From contig OY856186.1 of assembly GCA_963693315.1 (NCBI GenBank), positions 132,276,208 to 132,340,207 of the forward strand: a stretch of 64,000 bases of DNA. Direction: 5' to 3'. Shown here piece by piece: positions 46,910 through 58,763 of this stretch. Both the position numbers and the translations under genes were made by a program. A model generated the notes under the pieces. It was given only the letters and a program-made list of their open reading frames with translations. It was not told the DNA's origin and searched no databases. The DNA comes from Diogma glabrata (taxonomy: Eukaryota > Arthropoda > Insecta > Diptera > Cylindrotomidae). How positions within the stretch are numbered: the first letter of the stretch is position 1; each line of letters begins with the position of its first letter.

Positions 46910-47122
46910 TGATATTATAAATAAAAAGTTAAGTTTATATTTATTTGAATATTATAAATACAAGGCTTTATTATTATCAATTTACAAACGAGTATTAACA
47001 TCTAGGTATGTTTTTTGTAAAATTATCAGTGTAATGTGTTTTCTTTTAGACAATTAATCGATTGGTTGCATCCGGTTGAGATATTGTGTTGCCCGATGCA
47101 AATTATGTTAGAAATGTTAACA
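46910..47122 (-). repeat. Probable copia 5' LTR, ~213 bp
   Basis: Minus strand begins TGTTAACATTTC at 47122 and ends ATATCA at 46910, just before the primer site. Length is close to copia's 276 bp. No second LTR is available to confirm the ends. Confidence 0.45.
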
Positions 47123-50100
47123 CATATTTATTTATTTATTTATACATCTATCGTCAAAATCCGTGTCCGTTCTACTTCTGTACGTTTTTAATCTATCAAT
47201 ATAAATAAAAGTAACAAGAACCTTTTCATTCTTATTTTATTTAATTTTACATCAAATTTCCTGTAATTTCTATTCATGACAACCAAATAAAATTCTGAAC
47301 CAAAAGGAAATATAGAAATAAAAGTAACAATATCCATCACAAGAAAGTACTTTAAAAGGAATAGAAATGGTAAGAAAATTTAGAAATAATTATAAGGTTG
47401 GGGTTAAGTGCTTGAATTAACATTTTATATTCTCTTCATTGATGTGATAGATTGATTGTACCAAAATCGATTATTGATTGTAAAAGACATGCTGTCGCCT
47501 TTTTTATTATTTACCTTGATTTTATTTTTATGTTTATTTTGATTAAAAAGCAAACTAAAGTCGATTCGACAAGCTAAGGTGTACATTGATTTAATGGACA
47601 ATTTAGTAAATTAGACTAAAGTAAAAATGTATTAAAAATATAGATTGACATAAAATTTATTAGTACGAACGTAAATGGTTGAAAAAAATGAAAGAATTAG
47701 TGAAAGTAAGGTACAAATTTATAACTTTAAAAGCAACCATCAATCAAGTCGACTTTATGATTTGGGCTTCACATAAGATTAAAAAGTTTAAAAGGTTTGG
47801 GAAAAAAATTTAATTGGGGTTTGTTTATTTCATTAGCTAACAAATATTTAGGACGGCAAATAAACTAAATAATAAAAATACAACTTATTGCCTCGTGTAA
47901 ATGCCAAGGCACACATTTATTTGCCAAGGAACATATTTATTTTACATGATCATTATTTTTTGAATTCCGTCTTCATTTCCATATTGGTAAGACTGTGGTG
48001 TATGTTTGTTTCCCTCTTTTTTGTCTGTTCATCTGTCTCTTACCGCTGATTATCTCGTATTAGTTTGTGATTAAAGTTAAAATTAGATCAGATAGTGACA
48101 ACTACAATAAATTGTTTGAGCAAATAAGATATTATGCTGAACATCGCTAGTTCAGGATCACTAAAACATTTATAGTTTTTCACCACAAATATATTCCTAT
48201 ATCTTTGGCAATGTACAATTTGCCCAAAACAAATTGTGAGCTTAATAAACAAAAAATTTAAAAAGATTTATACTCGGTTGCTTGAATATTTACTAAATGA
48301 GACTTAGCTAAATCGTCAATAAGAAATATCTCTCAAACCTTTTTCACGCCGTTTTTTGACAAAAACAAACAAAGATTTAACTGAATAACAAGATAAGAAA
48401 ACTTAATTGAATCTAAAAGCCTTATTTAAAGGTCCAATCGCGATCAAAATACGCAAAACTTGTTAAATGAAGAATTAAAAAAGTTATCGGAGATTTAAAT
48501 GTTCAAGCAACCGGACAATAGAATTCAGTAAAGTTATAGAGTTAAAAATATAACGATGCTTGCAATAATTTTTTAGCAAGAAAACTCAGCTGCATATAAA
48601 GTTGTTCTTTACTATCAGTTGTTCTTTTAATTACCAATTCTATGCCATCAGCAGCTCCATTACCATAACAAACTTTAAAATATCACCAAGTTTCTTATTG
48701 TAAGTCATTTTCAAATAGCAAGTGTGTTAACAGATGTAAAACTTTCTTTAAACGATATTGTGTGCAAGGACTACCTGAGAAAAAATGAATAATCAAACGG
48801 TCCTTAGTCTATTTATAGCCAAGCAAGACTGCACAAAAACAAATATGTTTATCTACCCCTCCAAGCAAACTTTTTTAACCACAGTCAGCTAATAATGTCA
48901 AATATGTTACCTTCAGTCAAAAGATTTATTTTCCGTGTCGGCAATTACTTACAGTAGAGAAAATGTAACAGAACGTAAAGCATTAGGAGGAATGATATTT
49001 TCTGATCAAATATTTTAACCATTCCACGTCACCAGTAACATAGTAACGAACTTGTCGCATATAACAGTAAAAAACGGTGCAAAAAGCTACGGAAGTGATA
49101 GCAAGTGCTATTGAACTGCTATCTCACGTTAAGTTGGATGTCAATAATAGATTTGAATTAAATTAACCAGTGTTCAAATTTAGGTTTTATTTTTCGTTAT
49201 TCTTTGGACTTTTCGTTTACGTTAACTTTAATTTTATTTTTCTAAATTATTTTGCTTTCTGTTTTTTAAACTATATATAATAGTATATTTTTTAATTAGA
49301 AGCTAAAGTGCTACTTTTTGTGTTGAGTCTATAGTTTGACAATTATAGACATATACATAAAGTCACTTTAGCTCCGAATTAAATACACTATTTTTCCAGC
49401 AAACGTTCGGCAAACGTTTGAAATTTTTATAAAAATGAAATTAATACATCAAAATTATTATAAATATGATTTTTATTGTCATAGTTACTTCCAAAAAAGA
49501 AAAAAACATTTAAATTTGTATAAATAAAGCCTTTCAATTCAAAATTTCATCATCCAATCAAAATAGTTGTCATTTTTGTTGTCATAGTTATACAATAACT
49601 CAAAAAGTCATAATCCAATCAAACTATTGGTTATTTTTTGTTGACATAGTTATACAACTTGTTTGAAAAAATAACAAATATCGAACAAATATGGAAAGAT
49701 ATGTCGACTTTTTCTGTCACCGTAAAAATATGAAATCCCTTTACTGCCGCCGTAACAAAAATGGCGTTACTTTAAAGCCGCTTTAAACTTTAAACTTTAC
49801 ATCCGTTTGCCGAAATAATATTTTTTTTGTTTTTTGTGTGTTAATTTTTATTTAATTTTTTCATGTTTTGTTTAAAAGAAAGGAAAGATAGAACAAAAAA
49901 TTTCTTTCCATCATAAAACAAATTAGTTATTTTTGTTATAGTTTTTTGTTTCATTATATAGAAGTCCTTTGCCTAGAAGTCGTATACGTGTTTATGGATA
50001 TCCTTACATGAATAAAATCAAGTATTCTGTTAATGTTTGTTTGTTAATAGATTTGTGTCATTTCATGTAAATATAAAATTGTATAGGAATAAAGATTAAG

Positions 50101-50390
50101 TAGTTAAGTTAGAGTGGTTAAAAATAATGAGGAGTGAGTACTGCCGTGCAGAAGCACAAAAGTTATAACTTATATTCTTTTATCAAAAATTAGCTATGAA
50201 TCAAAGTGATATAATAACAGTCGATGAACATTTTGATCATATAATTAAAACATTTAATTTCTGTTTTCATTCAAAATTTTCTCTATTAAATTTGCCGTAT
50301 CTTCTTTAAAAGTATAAATTACTACAACAATTAGCCGTAACTATCAAATACTAAGCCATTTCAATATCGCTTAGAATTATATATGACGCT
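47123..50390. other. AT-rich, no gene recognised
   Basis: Long AT-rich stretch with no protein motif on either strand. Two similar segments AATCAAA-TAGT-GTCAT-TTT(G)TTG lie at about 49557 and 49615 (a ~60-bp tandem pair ending ATAGTTATACAA). A hairpin lies at 49290-49384. Confidence 0.5.
49290..49384. repeat. Hairpin of about 95 nt (pre-miRNA-like or tiny MITE)
   Basis: AGCTAAAGTG (49301) pairs with CACTTTAGCT (ending 49373); the stem extends outward through TTTAATT/AATTAAA and inward through ACTTT/AAAGT and GTCTATAG/TATAGAC, with an ~8-nt terminal loop. Confidence 0.55.
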
Positions 50391-50392
50391 GG

Positions 50393-50440
50393 GCCTTAGG
50401 CGCGCTATACACCTGAGCTAAACTATGCGAACTATGCGAA
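50393..50440 (-). other. tRNA-like 5' half (A-box-like), no B box
   Basis: Minus strand TTTAGCTCAGGTGTATAGCG resembles the D-arm/A-box region of a tRNA (TAGCTCAG-GG-AGCG), followed by CGCCTAAGGCCCAGCG. No GGTTCGANTCC follows within 80 bases. Could be a tRNA-derived SINE head, a tRNA fragment or chance. Confidence 0.3.
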
Positions 50441-50475
50441 CTATGTTTTTAAAAAAATAATGTATGTAACGTCAC

Positions 50476-51240
50476 TACCCAGGTTAGAAATACCAAGGCT
50501 TATCGAATGGGCCAAGCTTGGCCCAAGCTTGGAAAACTAAGAAATGATTATCAAGGCATGGCCAAGTCTTAGTCTGATGCACTTTGTCATACTAAGCCAA
50601 TGGTTAAAATAAATAAATAAGTTTATCATTTGACTAATATATTTAGTTTTAGGCCAAGCTTGATCCAATGTTAAAACAAATTAATTGTAATCGTTATATA
50701 ATTTCAGCATTTTTATATTTTTAAGATCAATGTATGGAAGGGCTTCATCAGTGCAATGATGGACTGTAACTAACAAATTTACAACATATGAGGGAATTCC
50801 ATTACAATACCCGTGTAAGAAAAGGCTAAGTGGCCAGACCTGGGCCCAGCCTGCACCACAGCTTTTGGGGTTTGGGCCAGACTTAATATTTGAAAACGAG
50901 CCAAGTGTGGACTGATGTCCTTGGGCCAAGTCTGGCAAACCAGGCTTGGGCCAAGTCTGGCAAATAAGACTTGGGCCAGGTCTACCAAACCAATTTTTTT
51001 CCAGAACTCCTTTAATTGTGTGGAAAGAAGCTGTAGAAAGAGTAACAAATATAAAATTAGAGAAAAACTTAATATGGTTTGCAATGTTTACACTACATTA
51101 CACTAGTGAATAATGCGTAACATAATAAACTGAATCTTGGTTCAGTCCAGGCATTTACAACTGGTGGCCCAGACTGAAGCCAAATCTAACTAGCCAAGGC
51201 TTGGCTCGCCAAAACTGGGCCAATATTGGTTCGATGTTTA
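50476..51240. repeat. Local repeats of GGCCAAG(C/T)(T/C)TGG motif
   Basis: Many variants of TTGGGCCAAGTCTGGC and CCAAGCTTGGCC at about 50505-50590, 50825-50990 and 51160-51215. CTTGGGCCAAGTCTGGCAAA is tandemly repeated at 50921-50985. Function unknown. Confidence 0.6.
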
Positions 51241-51516
51241 ATATTGGCAGCTCCTACCCGGGGCAACCATAAATCATGCAATTCAATTCATAAAAGGTCT
51301 AAGCCGGTCCAAATATCCATTTTATAATTTAATTCTTTTAAAATTTTTATTATTAATATCTTTGTCATAAGAAGTTAATTAATTTGTTACATAAATTACT
51401 TTGATTTACTTTTATTGTCTTTTGAACAAAAATGAATTATAAGTATACATGCATTGAATAAAAAATTAAAAAGCTATGAATTCGATTTATTTGTTTTAGA
51501 ATCATGGTTGAAACAA

Positions 51517-51799
51517 CATTCAACCATTTTTATTTTAAAGCTTGTCTCAACATTGTTTGACCTTAAAAAGAGCTTGGCTCAATGTAAAAACAATCCTTTC
51601 TGCTTACCTGGGTAGAATTGGTCCAGCATTGTATTTAAATATTGTTTCAATGTGTAAAAATAATAATGGTACATGGTTATCATATAAGGTTAAAACAACA
51701 TTCAACCAAGTTTATTGTAAGGCTTGTCCCAACATTGTTCGACCTTAAATCAAGCTTGGCTCAATCTAAAAACTGTCCTCTCTACTTACCTGGGTATAG
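51517..51799. repeat. Tandem pair, ~182-bp period
   Basis: CATTCAACCA, CTTGTC(T/C)CAACATTGTT(T/C)GACC, AGCTTGGCTCAAT and CTTACCTGGGTA occur in the same order at 51517-51617 and 51699-51799, diverged at scattered positions. It shares CTTGGC wording with the repeats at 50476-51240. Confidence 0.75.
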
Positions 51800-52372
51800 A
51801 AAAAACATTACGGAAACAAAACATTTAAAAAATAAAATAAAAACGGAAACATTACATTTGTTTTAAAAAACATTATTCGAATTAAAACATTATTTTTTTA
51901 AAAACATAGTTCGCATAAAAAATAATTAATGATAATTTGACTATGTTACTAAGTAGTGGAGTCATATTAGCATTTTATATTGATGTAAGAGCAAAGTTGA
52001 ATTTTTTTTTTGTTTTATGTTGAGGACATAAAAGTTAGTGGGCATGTAATTATTTAACAAATTTGGAGGTCGGGAAGTGCCTCAAAAATGGCAAAAACTG
52101 GTTTTTTGGTGTTTTTCGAGTAGGTCGCTTCACTATTTTTGAAATATTTCGGGCTCTAATGATCATAAAAAAAAAAAAAGATGATAAATGTTTGTGATTA
52201 AATTTCAAATTCATCTATGGGGGTTAGATACTTTAAAAGTGTAACCTAACCTCAAAAAACCGAATCGCGTGACCTTTTTTTTTTTTTACTAAATTTATGA
52301 TAAGGGGCGGAAAAATCGTCGAATTTTCATGAAAATTTCAGGAAACATGTATTTTAATAGTCTTAATGTAGG
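51800..52372. other. AT-rich, no gene recognised
   Basis: Homopolymer-rich stretch up to the inverted-repeat block. No coding motif. Confidence 0.5.
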
Positions 52373-52611
52373 TTTTAATTTTTATGAAAAAATTTTAATT
52401 TTTTCGGCCACAATTGGCATTTTTCGTTAAATTTGTTAAATGGTGCCATTTTATGAGAAGTCATCCAAAATAAATTTTTTAATATATTATAAATAATTTT
52501 TAAAATTTTTATAAATTAATAAAAAATATTTTTTTAAATTATACATAACCTACAAAACTTTTTTTTCTTGCAATGCCCTAAATTGCTTTTGGTAAATAAT
52601 TAAAATTAAAC

Positions 52612-52910
52612 TAACAAAATATATGACATAATAATAAAAAATAGCAGTTGAAGTAGTATATAAGTAACAGTTTAAGCAAAAATTGTAATAATAATTTAAG
52701 CTGAGGATGACGTAAGTCGAAATCGATATTCAATAAAATTCAAATTGTTACTATAAGGAAGTTTATATTATCATTAATAAAATAAAAAATTTTAAAATAA
52801 ACAGCAAAAAGTATATTTTTAAATATTGCATTTTAATTCAAAAGTGGCAAAAGCACACAAACAGTGAATAATATGGAAAACCATAATAACGCATATAGAA
52901 TTTTCAATTG
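52612..52910 (+). pseudogene. Penelope-like element 3' end
   Basis: Non-coding. Parallels 45186-45490 in order and wording: AAAATATATGACATAATAAT, AATTGTAATAATAATTTAAG, TTAATTCAAAAGTG(A/G)CAAAAGC and ATATGGAAAACCATAATAAC. It is the 3' UTR/pLTR of the same PLE family as the plus-strand arm. Confidence 0.75.
52695..52737 (+). ncRNA. Hammerhead-like motif with good stem II, weak stem I
   Basis: CTGAGGA (52701-52707), T, GAC-GTAA-GTC (52709-52718), GAAA (52719-52722), palindromic TCGA (52723-52726), TA, TTCAATAAA. The core and stems II and III are intact. Stem I is weak because two A present in the 45272 copy are missing before the core. Confidence 0.55.
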
Positions 52911-53173
52911 AAAACATAATTGGCGTAAAATTATTTATGCTGTGTATTTTATATGTTTGAAAAAAATTGAATATTACATTTTTTCAAAATCTTATATCAA
53001 ATATTTACAATAATTGTAATAACATTTTAATTATTTACCAAAAGCAATTTAGGGCATTGCAAGAAAAAAAGTTTTGTAGGTTATGTATAATTTTAAAAAA
53101 TATTTTTTATTAATTTAAATTGCATATTTCACTTTTATGCAAAATACATGATAAAAGCATAAATAATACCGTA

Positions 53174-54470
53174 TACAAGGGCAATTTGATTAGTCCGTGA
53201 TATTGTCAACAGAAGGCGTTCGGATCGGCGAGGTGAATATGGTTTTGACATCTGTCATCATATTTAGCGAGCCAAAAAAAATTTGAATTGAATCTATCAA
53301 TAAACAAATTTTCTACAGCCTTCGAAAGAGAAAAAGATTCTAAATTTTCGCCACGATGGAAAAAAGTGAATTCCGTGTTCTTATTAAACATTACTTTTTG
53401 CGGGAAAAAACCATCAAACAAACTAAAGAAAAGTTGCAGAAGTATTACAGTGACTCTGCTCCATCGTATGGAATGGGGCAAAAGTGGTTCAACGACTTTC
53501 GATGTGGCCGTACAAACACAAATAATGCAACACGTTTGAGACGCCCAAAAGAGGTTGTAATTCCACATTTCATCGATAAAATCCATAATTCGTGTTGGCC
53601 GACCGCCGCTTAAAGATTGACGAGATAGCTGAGATGGTGAACGTTTCAACCGAACGCGTGCATTCCATTTTACACGAAGAACTGGGAATGAGAAAGCTAT
53701 CGGCGAGATGGGTGCCGCACTTGCTAAGTACGGAGAAAAAGCGATTTCGTGAAACCACTTTGGAACAGTGTTTGAAGATGAATAAGCGAAATCCACCTGA
53801 GTTTCTTCGCCGTTTTGTGACCGTTGATGAAACGTGGATCCATCACTACACACCTGAGTTGAAAGAACAGTCAAACAGTGGACTTTTCCAGACGAACATG
53901 CTCCGAAGAAGGCAAAAACCGTCATTTCGGCCGGTAAGGTTATGGCCACCGTTTTTTGGGATGAGCAAGGGATATTGCTGATCAACTATTTAGAAAAGGG
54001 AAGAACAATAACAGGGCAATATTATTGTGCTCTGCTTGATAAATTCGATGCTGCATTGAAGGTGAAACGCGCCCATTTGAAAAAGAAGAAAATCCTGTTC
54101 CACCATGACAATGCACCAGCTCATTCGTGTCTTCTTACAACCCAAAAATTAATCGAATTGCGTTACGAATTGCTGCCTCACCCACCGTATTCTCCAGATC
54201 TGGCTCCCTACGACTTCTTTCTATTTCCCAACTTGAAGAAATGGCTCGGAGGAAAATGATTCACAATAAATGAGGAGGTCATCGCCGAAACAAATGCCTA
54301 TTTTGAAGAGTTCCCGAAATCATATTTTTTGACCGGCTTACAAAAGTTGGAAAAACGTTGGGCTCGGTGAATCGAGCTAAAAGGTGACTACGTTGAAAAA
54401 TAAAATAACAGTTATCCCAAAAACCAGTTCTTTCATTTCAATATCACGGAATTTTCAAATTGCCCTCGTA
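53174..54470 (+). mobile_element. mariner element, 1297 bp
   Basis: Terminal repeats TACAAGGGCAATTTGA at 53174 and its near-complement TCAAATTGCCCTCGTA ending at 54470, extending inward with CCGTGATATTG, flanked by TA duplications (53172-53173, 54471-54472). Length is typical for mariner. Removing it rejoins ATACCG-TA-TGGTAAAATG. Confidence 0.92.
53356..54382 (+). pseudogene. mariner transposase, DD34D, frameshifted
   Basis: Cut-and-paste transposase. It starts MEKSEFRVLIKHYFLREKTI at 53356; the helix-turn-helix region includes WFNDFRCGRTNTNNA. A frameshift near 53600 leads to LADRRLKIDEIAEMVNVSTE and KLSARWVPHLL. Catalytic Asp 1 is in VTVDETWIHHYTPE. A second frameshift near 53873 leads to MATVFWDEQGILLINYLEKG; Asp 2 is in HHDNAPAHS and Asp 3 in YSPDLAPYDFFLFP, with 34 residues between Asp 2 and Asp 3. 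A TGA at 54257-54259 breaks off the last ~40 residues (NEEVIAETNAYFEEFPKSYF). All three Asp survive but the frame breaks make it inactive. Open frames on the minus strand here are shadows. Confidence 0.93.
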
Positions 54471-54712
54471 TATGGTAAAATGTCAAAAAAATGCAAAAAT
54501 TAATGTTTTTTTTTCATGCCCAAAAATGGGCATTTAAATTAAGGCAACATAATTTTAATTATACTTAGGTTAAAGTAGATAAAACAAAGTACAGATTAAA
54601 AAAAAAAAATTTATTTTGGATGACTTCTCATAAAATGGCACCATTTGCCAAATTTAACGAAAAATGCCAATTGTGGCCGAAAAAATTAAAATTTTTCATA
54701 AAAATATTAAAA

Positions 54713-55020
54713 TTTTTGCAATACTTAACATTATTTATTAGTAATTGTAATTAAAAAAAATCTATAATAAAAATTTGAATTGAATAAGACTTTAATAATA
54801 GATAAAGTAATGGTTTTTTCTTTTTTTTTTTAAATTTTTAATAATTAATATTTTAAATCTAAAAGTTTAAGTATTAGGCTTATATTAGATTTTTGTTTTT
54901 TTAAAAAAATTTTAAAGGAAATTAATGTAATCAAAAAAACATTTACTATTTATTTAAACAAATACAATTTTATTTAAGACAACTGGAAATAGATCCAAAT
55001 TTATCTGAAATGATAAGAAA
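54713..55020. other. AT-rich spacer, no gene recognised
   Basis: A- and T-run-rich sequence between the inverted-repeat block and the gypsy element. No 3' LTR of the gypsy is found here. Confidence 0.5.
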
Positions 55021-55112
55021 TATGAGTTAGTGAATCTTTTTTAAGCGTTTAATTTTATTCTTGTTTCGTTTTATGTGCCGATTTGTATAAAATGTTATGG
55101 GTTTAACATTAT

Positions 55113-56414
55113 TTACTTTCGTCTCAATACCCCTTGGTTGAGCCTTTGTTCTAATATTCGGCTTAAAATAAACGATTTGGCCTTCTGCGAGATCAGGAGG
55201 TTGTTCTTTTTTACGATTTTGTTTTGCATTCTCAATGAAGATTTATTTATGTTTTCACTAACTGTTTGGAATATTTCGTTAGCTCTTGCTTGGATTTCTA
55301 TTGGGTCAATGGAGTTATTTTGGTTAAATATAACTTCATTGGGTGTGTAACCAGTGGCTGAATGTACGCTGTTATTATAAAGAGCAACTGCCAATTCGAT
55401 GGCACTTGAAGTGTTTGGGCTTGATGCTTTGTGTTTGTTTGTATTAAATATCTCGATCACTGTAGAATGTGTCTTTTCAATTTGTCCACTGGACTCTGAA
55501 GACGAAGCGTATTCAATTCTAATATTTAAATTGCTTAGAAATTCTTTAATTTGGAAAGATTAAAGGGTTGTTTCATGATCGCATACAATACTGTTTGGTA
55601 TTCCGAAAAGAGTGAAATATCTGTTAAGAGCGTTGGTTACATCTGTTATGTTTTTGGTTTCTATTGACATCATCTGTAGGTGTTTAGAAAATGAGTCAAT
55701 AATTGAAAGAAAGTTGTTTCTATTTATAATGAAAATGTCAATATGTAATCTTTCAAGCGGCTTCTTTGTGATTGGTCTTGGTGATATTTTAATATTATAA
55801 GGTTTGCGATCATATTTATGTATGTTACATATGTTACATGCATTAATATGAATTCTGATTTTGTTGCCCATACGTGGAAAGAAGTATGATAGCCTCAATT
55901 GACTTTCGACCTCGTTAGTGCCTCTGTGTGCACGTTCGTGTTCTTTAGAAATTAGAGAATTCTGTCTGTCTTCGTTCGTGACATCTTCGACAATTTTTGT
56001 CACAAATACAAAATGACCGTTTTGACAAAAGTTCCTTCGGAAATATGTTTGAATTTTATCGTATAAACACTCGGGAGCCATAATTGCCGATTGTTTCCCG
56101 ATATGATGGTTCTTTAAGAATTCTGTAATGTCGTTTTCTTCAAATGATTTCTTTGAAATTATGATTCTTTTAAAATGGAGGAAGATATCTTCCGAAATGA
56201 TAACATCCATATTTGAAATTTTGAAAATGAGCTGACTTCTATAGTAATTAATTGGTCTTTCAGCGAAATGGATAAAGTGATCATCTGATGTATCTGTCGA
56301 ATGAATTGTTTCGAGATCATCGGATGAATTCGAAGTGGTCGTTCTGATACGTGAAGTATTATTGTTTGTGAGCTCATTTGTGTTCAATTGTTTTATATTA
56401 CTTTCGGTCGGCAT
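55113..56414 (-). pseudogene. gypsy integrase (left copy)
   Basis: 56414-55560: after a variable lead, the zinc-binding part is seen as HERAHRGTNEVESQLRLSYF and INACNICNIHKYDRKPYN (HHCC). The core then starts: PLERLHIDIFIINRNNFLSI (Asp 1), IPNSIVCDHETTL (Asp 2) and a stop at 55560. 55557-55113: after the stop, SSESSGQIEKTHSTVIEIFN contains the catalytic Glu, followed by YNNSVHSATGYTPNEVIFNQ and the C-terminal basic part ending EQRLNQGVLRRK. Confidence 0.85.
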
Positions 56415-56495
56415 TCTACTTAGAGCATCTGCTACGACATTTGCCTTTCCTTCTCTATAAATTACGTCGTAATCATAGTTTTCTAGTTCTAATCT

Positions 56496-57864
56496 TCAAC
56501 GTAGGATCTTAGAATTCTTTCCTGAAGATTTTATAAACGTAAGTGGCTTGTGATCGGTAACTAAAGTGAATTTAATACCGTATAAGTATGGTTGATACTT
56601 TTTCACTGTCCATATTATAGCTAAGGCTTCCTTTTCGTTTGTAGCGTATTTTGTTTCGGTTGAGTTAAGTGTGCGTGATGCAAACGCAATCGGTCTTTCA
56701 CTGCCGTTTTGAATTTGGGATAGAACTGCGCCTAATGCGAAGTCTGAAGCGTCCGCTGTTAGAATAAAAGGAATCGTAAAATCTGGATATGCGAGTATTT
56801 GATCCGTTGCTATCGTTTTCTTCAATGTTTCAAAAGCATTTTTATATTTTGGGTCTGTCAGGTCTAATGCGACGTCTTTTTTCAGATATTTGGTCATGTT
56901 CTTAGAAATTTTTGAATAGTCTTTTATAAATCTACGATAATATCCTGAAAGTCCTAAAAATTGTTTTATTTCTTTTTGATTCTTTGGCAAGGGCCAGTCT
57001 AAAATTTTTTGAACTTTGTCTCTATTAGTCCTAACTCCATCTTGAGTGATGACATGTCCCAAAAATTCAGTCTCTCTTTTTAAGAATTCGCATTTATCTA
57101 ATTGTATTTTAAGGTAAAATTCTGAAAGTCTTTTGAACACATGTCTAGATTGTTCAGGTGGTTTTCAAGGTTTTCGCCAACTATGACAATATCATCAAGG
57201 TAAACGTGACAAATTTTACCTATCAGACCTTGGAGCACATGATTCATTGCGCGTTCAAATGTAGCTGGGCCGTTTTTCAGGCCAAATGGCATCCTGCAAA
57301 ATTCGAAATGGCCTTTGTCTGTCGAGAAAGCGGTTTTCTCTTGTAACTTTAAATCCATCGGAATCTGATGAAAGCCTGATTTCAAGTCTAACGTTGTGAA
57401 GTATACTGATTTGCCTAAGTTGTCCAAAATTTCCTCGATTTGAGGTATGGGGAATTTGTCGTCGATTGTTTTTTCATTAATTTTCTATAATCAATGACTA
57501 CCCGAACCTTGCGTATTTCTGAATTGTCTTGTTTTTTGTTAACAACCCAGATCGGAGCCGAATATGGACTGCTTGAATGACGAATTATGCCACTATCTAA
57601 CATGTCTTGTACCTGGTCTTTAAAATCTTTTTTTAAATGGTGAGGGTATCTGTAAGTCTTAGTGTATACCTTTTCTATGTCTTGTTTACTGATTATTTCT
57701 TTACCGAAAACTGGGATTGGTCTTAGTGTTTCGAAATTATTAACCACAAGTTTTAATTTTGGTAGCTTTGTTGGAGTATCGGGTTCGTTTGTTAAGATTT
57801 TAACAATTGATTTGCCATTTTCAGCTTTGTATAAGCCGGGTTGAACAATAATTTCTTTGTTCAA
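56496..57864 (-). pseudogene. gypsy reverse transcriptase and RNase H (left copy)
   Basis: Three pieces in order. 57864-57415: PVFGKEIISKQDIEKVYTKT, MLDSGIIRHSSSPYSAPIWV and VRVVIDYRKL. 57427-57098: YFTTLDLKSGFHQIPMD, FEFCRMPFGLKNGPATFERA and HVYLDDIVIVGE with the catalytic YLDD intact. 57140-56496: CEFLKRETEFLGHVITQDGV, IKQFLGLSGYYRRFIKDYSK, then RNase H with LTADASDFALGAVLSQ, TKYATNEKEALAIIWTVKKY and VTDHKPL. Frame breaks near 57470 and 57120. Confidence 0.92.
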
Positions 57865-58750
57865 TTCCTGATAGTCTGGTACAAACCATTCACCATCATT
57901 AATTGTTTTAAATGTAACTGTGTGATTATAAATATTTCCCGCTGGATAGTAACAATGAAATTTAAATTTAATGTTATTTAAAAAAACAGTATTTGTTCTA
58001 TAGTCAATTTTCGCATTTAATTTAGCTAATGATTGTGAGCCTAAAATTCCGTCAAAGAATTTGTGAAAATCTAATTCGTAAAATGTTTGTTCTGGTAAGT
58101 TATTACCTAAAAAATTAAATTTACCTTTTTTATTTACAAAATGATTACCTAATATATTTTTTATTGAAATATTTTGTTTTACAATTTGTGTTCCGTGAAG
58201 GATATTGGGCTTAATAATATTTTTATTTGTTCCAGTATCTAATAATAATTTAATTGTTTGGTTTTATTGTATGCCATTGCATACTAAATATGGAAGAAAA
58301 TTTAATCTTCCGTATCTTCCTGCTGAACCTGTTGAAAATTTCCCGAATTAACCTCGAAATCAGGTAGAGGTTTTTCTAAATTTAAGTCTTCTAAATTGAA
58401 GTCTTCAACCTCATGATCTTCTTGAATTTCGTGAGTGTTGAGTTGTTTTCTACTATATAGGTTTCTACTTCTCATTGAAGTATCCACTTCCATTGGAATG
58501 TGTTTTCTATTGATTGTGTTTCTTGATCTCATAGAAACATCTTCAACTTTAATTAAATTTTGCTTACTTTGAGATTGATTGTTATAATTTAAATTATTTT
58601 GATTCCATTCTTTTGGTTTATGAATTGAATAAATATTTTTATTTTGAATTAGATTGATAGGTTTTCTAGAATTTTCCGAAATTATTTCGTTCGAATTAAA
58701 TTTACATAGAAAAGCATAAGCTTCTTCTATATTCTTTGGTCTAGCCGCTT
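57865..58750 (-). pseudogene. gypsy gag end and protease region (left copy)
   Basis: 58532-58302 is a low-complexity piece with MRSRN repeated and DHEVEDFNLEDLNLEKPLPD. From about 58260 the frame reads QTIKLLLDTGTNKNIIKPNI, with the aspartic protease DTG. It continues LGSQSLAKLNAKIDYRTNTV (the second structural motif) and HTVTFKTINDGEWFVPDY up to the RT at 57864. Confidence 0.75.
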
Positions 58751-58763
58751 GGGCATATCCAAA

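Larger units (their letters stand above)
52373..54712. mobile_element. Inverted-repeat block carrying PLE debris and a mariner
   Basis: 52373-52485 and 54615-54712 are inverted copies: TTTTTCGGCCACAATTGGCA with ATGGTGCCATTTTATGAGAA on the left, complements on the right. A second inverted pair is nested: 52525-52605 and 53033-53112 (AATGCCCTAAATTGCTTTTG and complement). Between the inner pair lies a PLE 3' end, and the mariner occupies 53174-54470. Boundaries and class of the outer element are uncertain; no target duplication was identified. Confidence 0.65.

Noticed and set aside
53206..53985. 259-residue minus-strand open frame across the mariner
   Set aside because: Shadow of the transposase; the plus strand carries the DD34D motifs.
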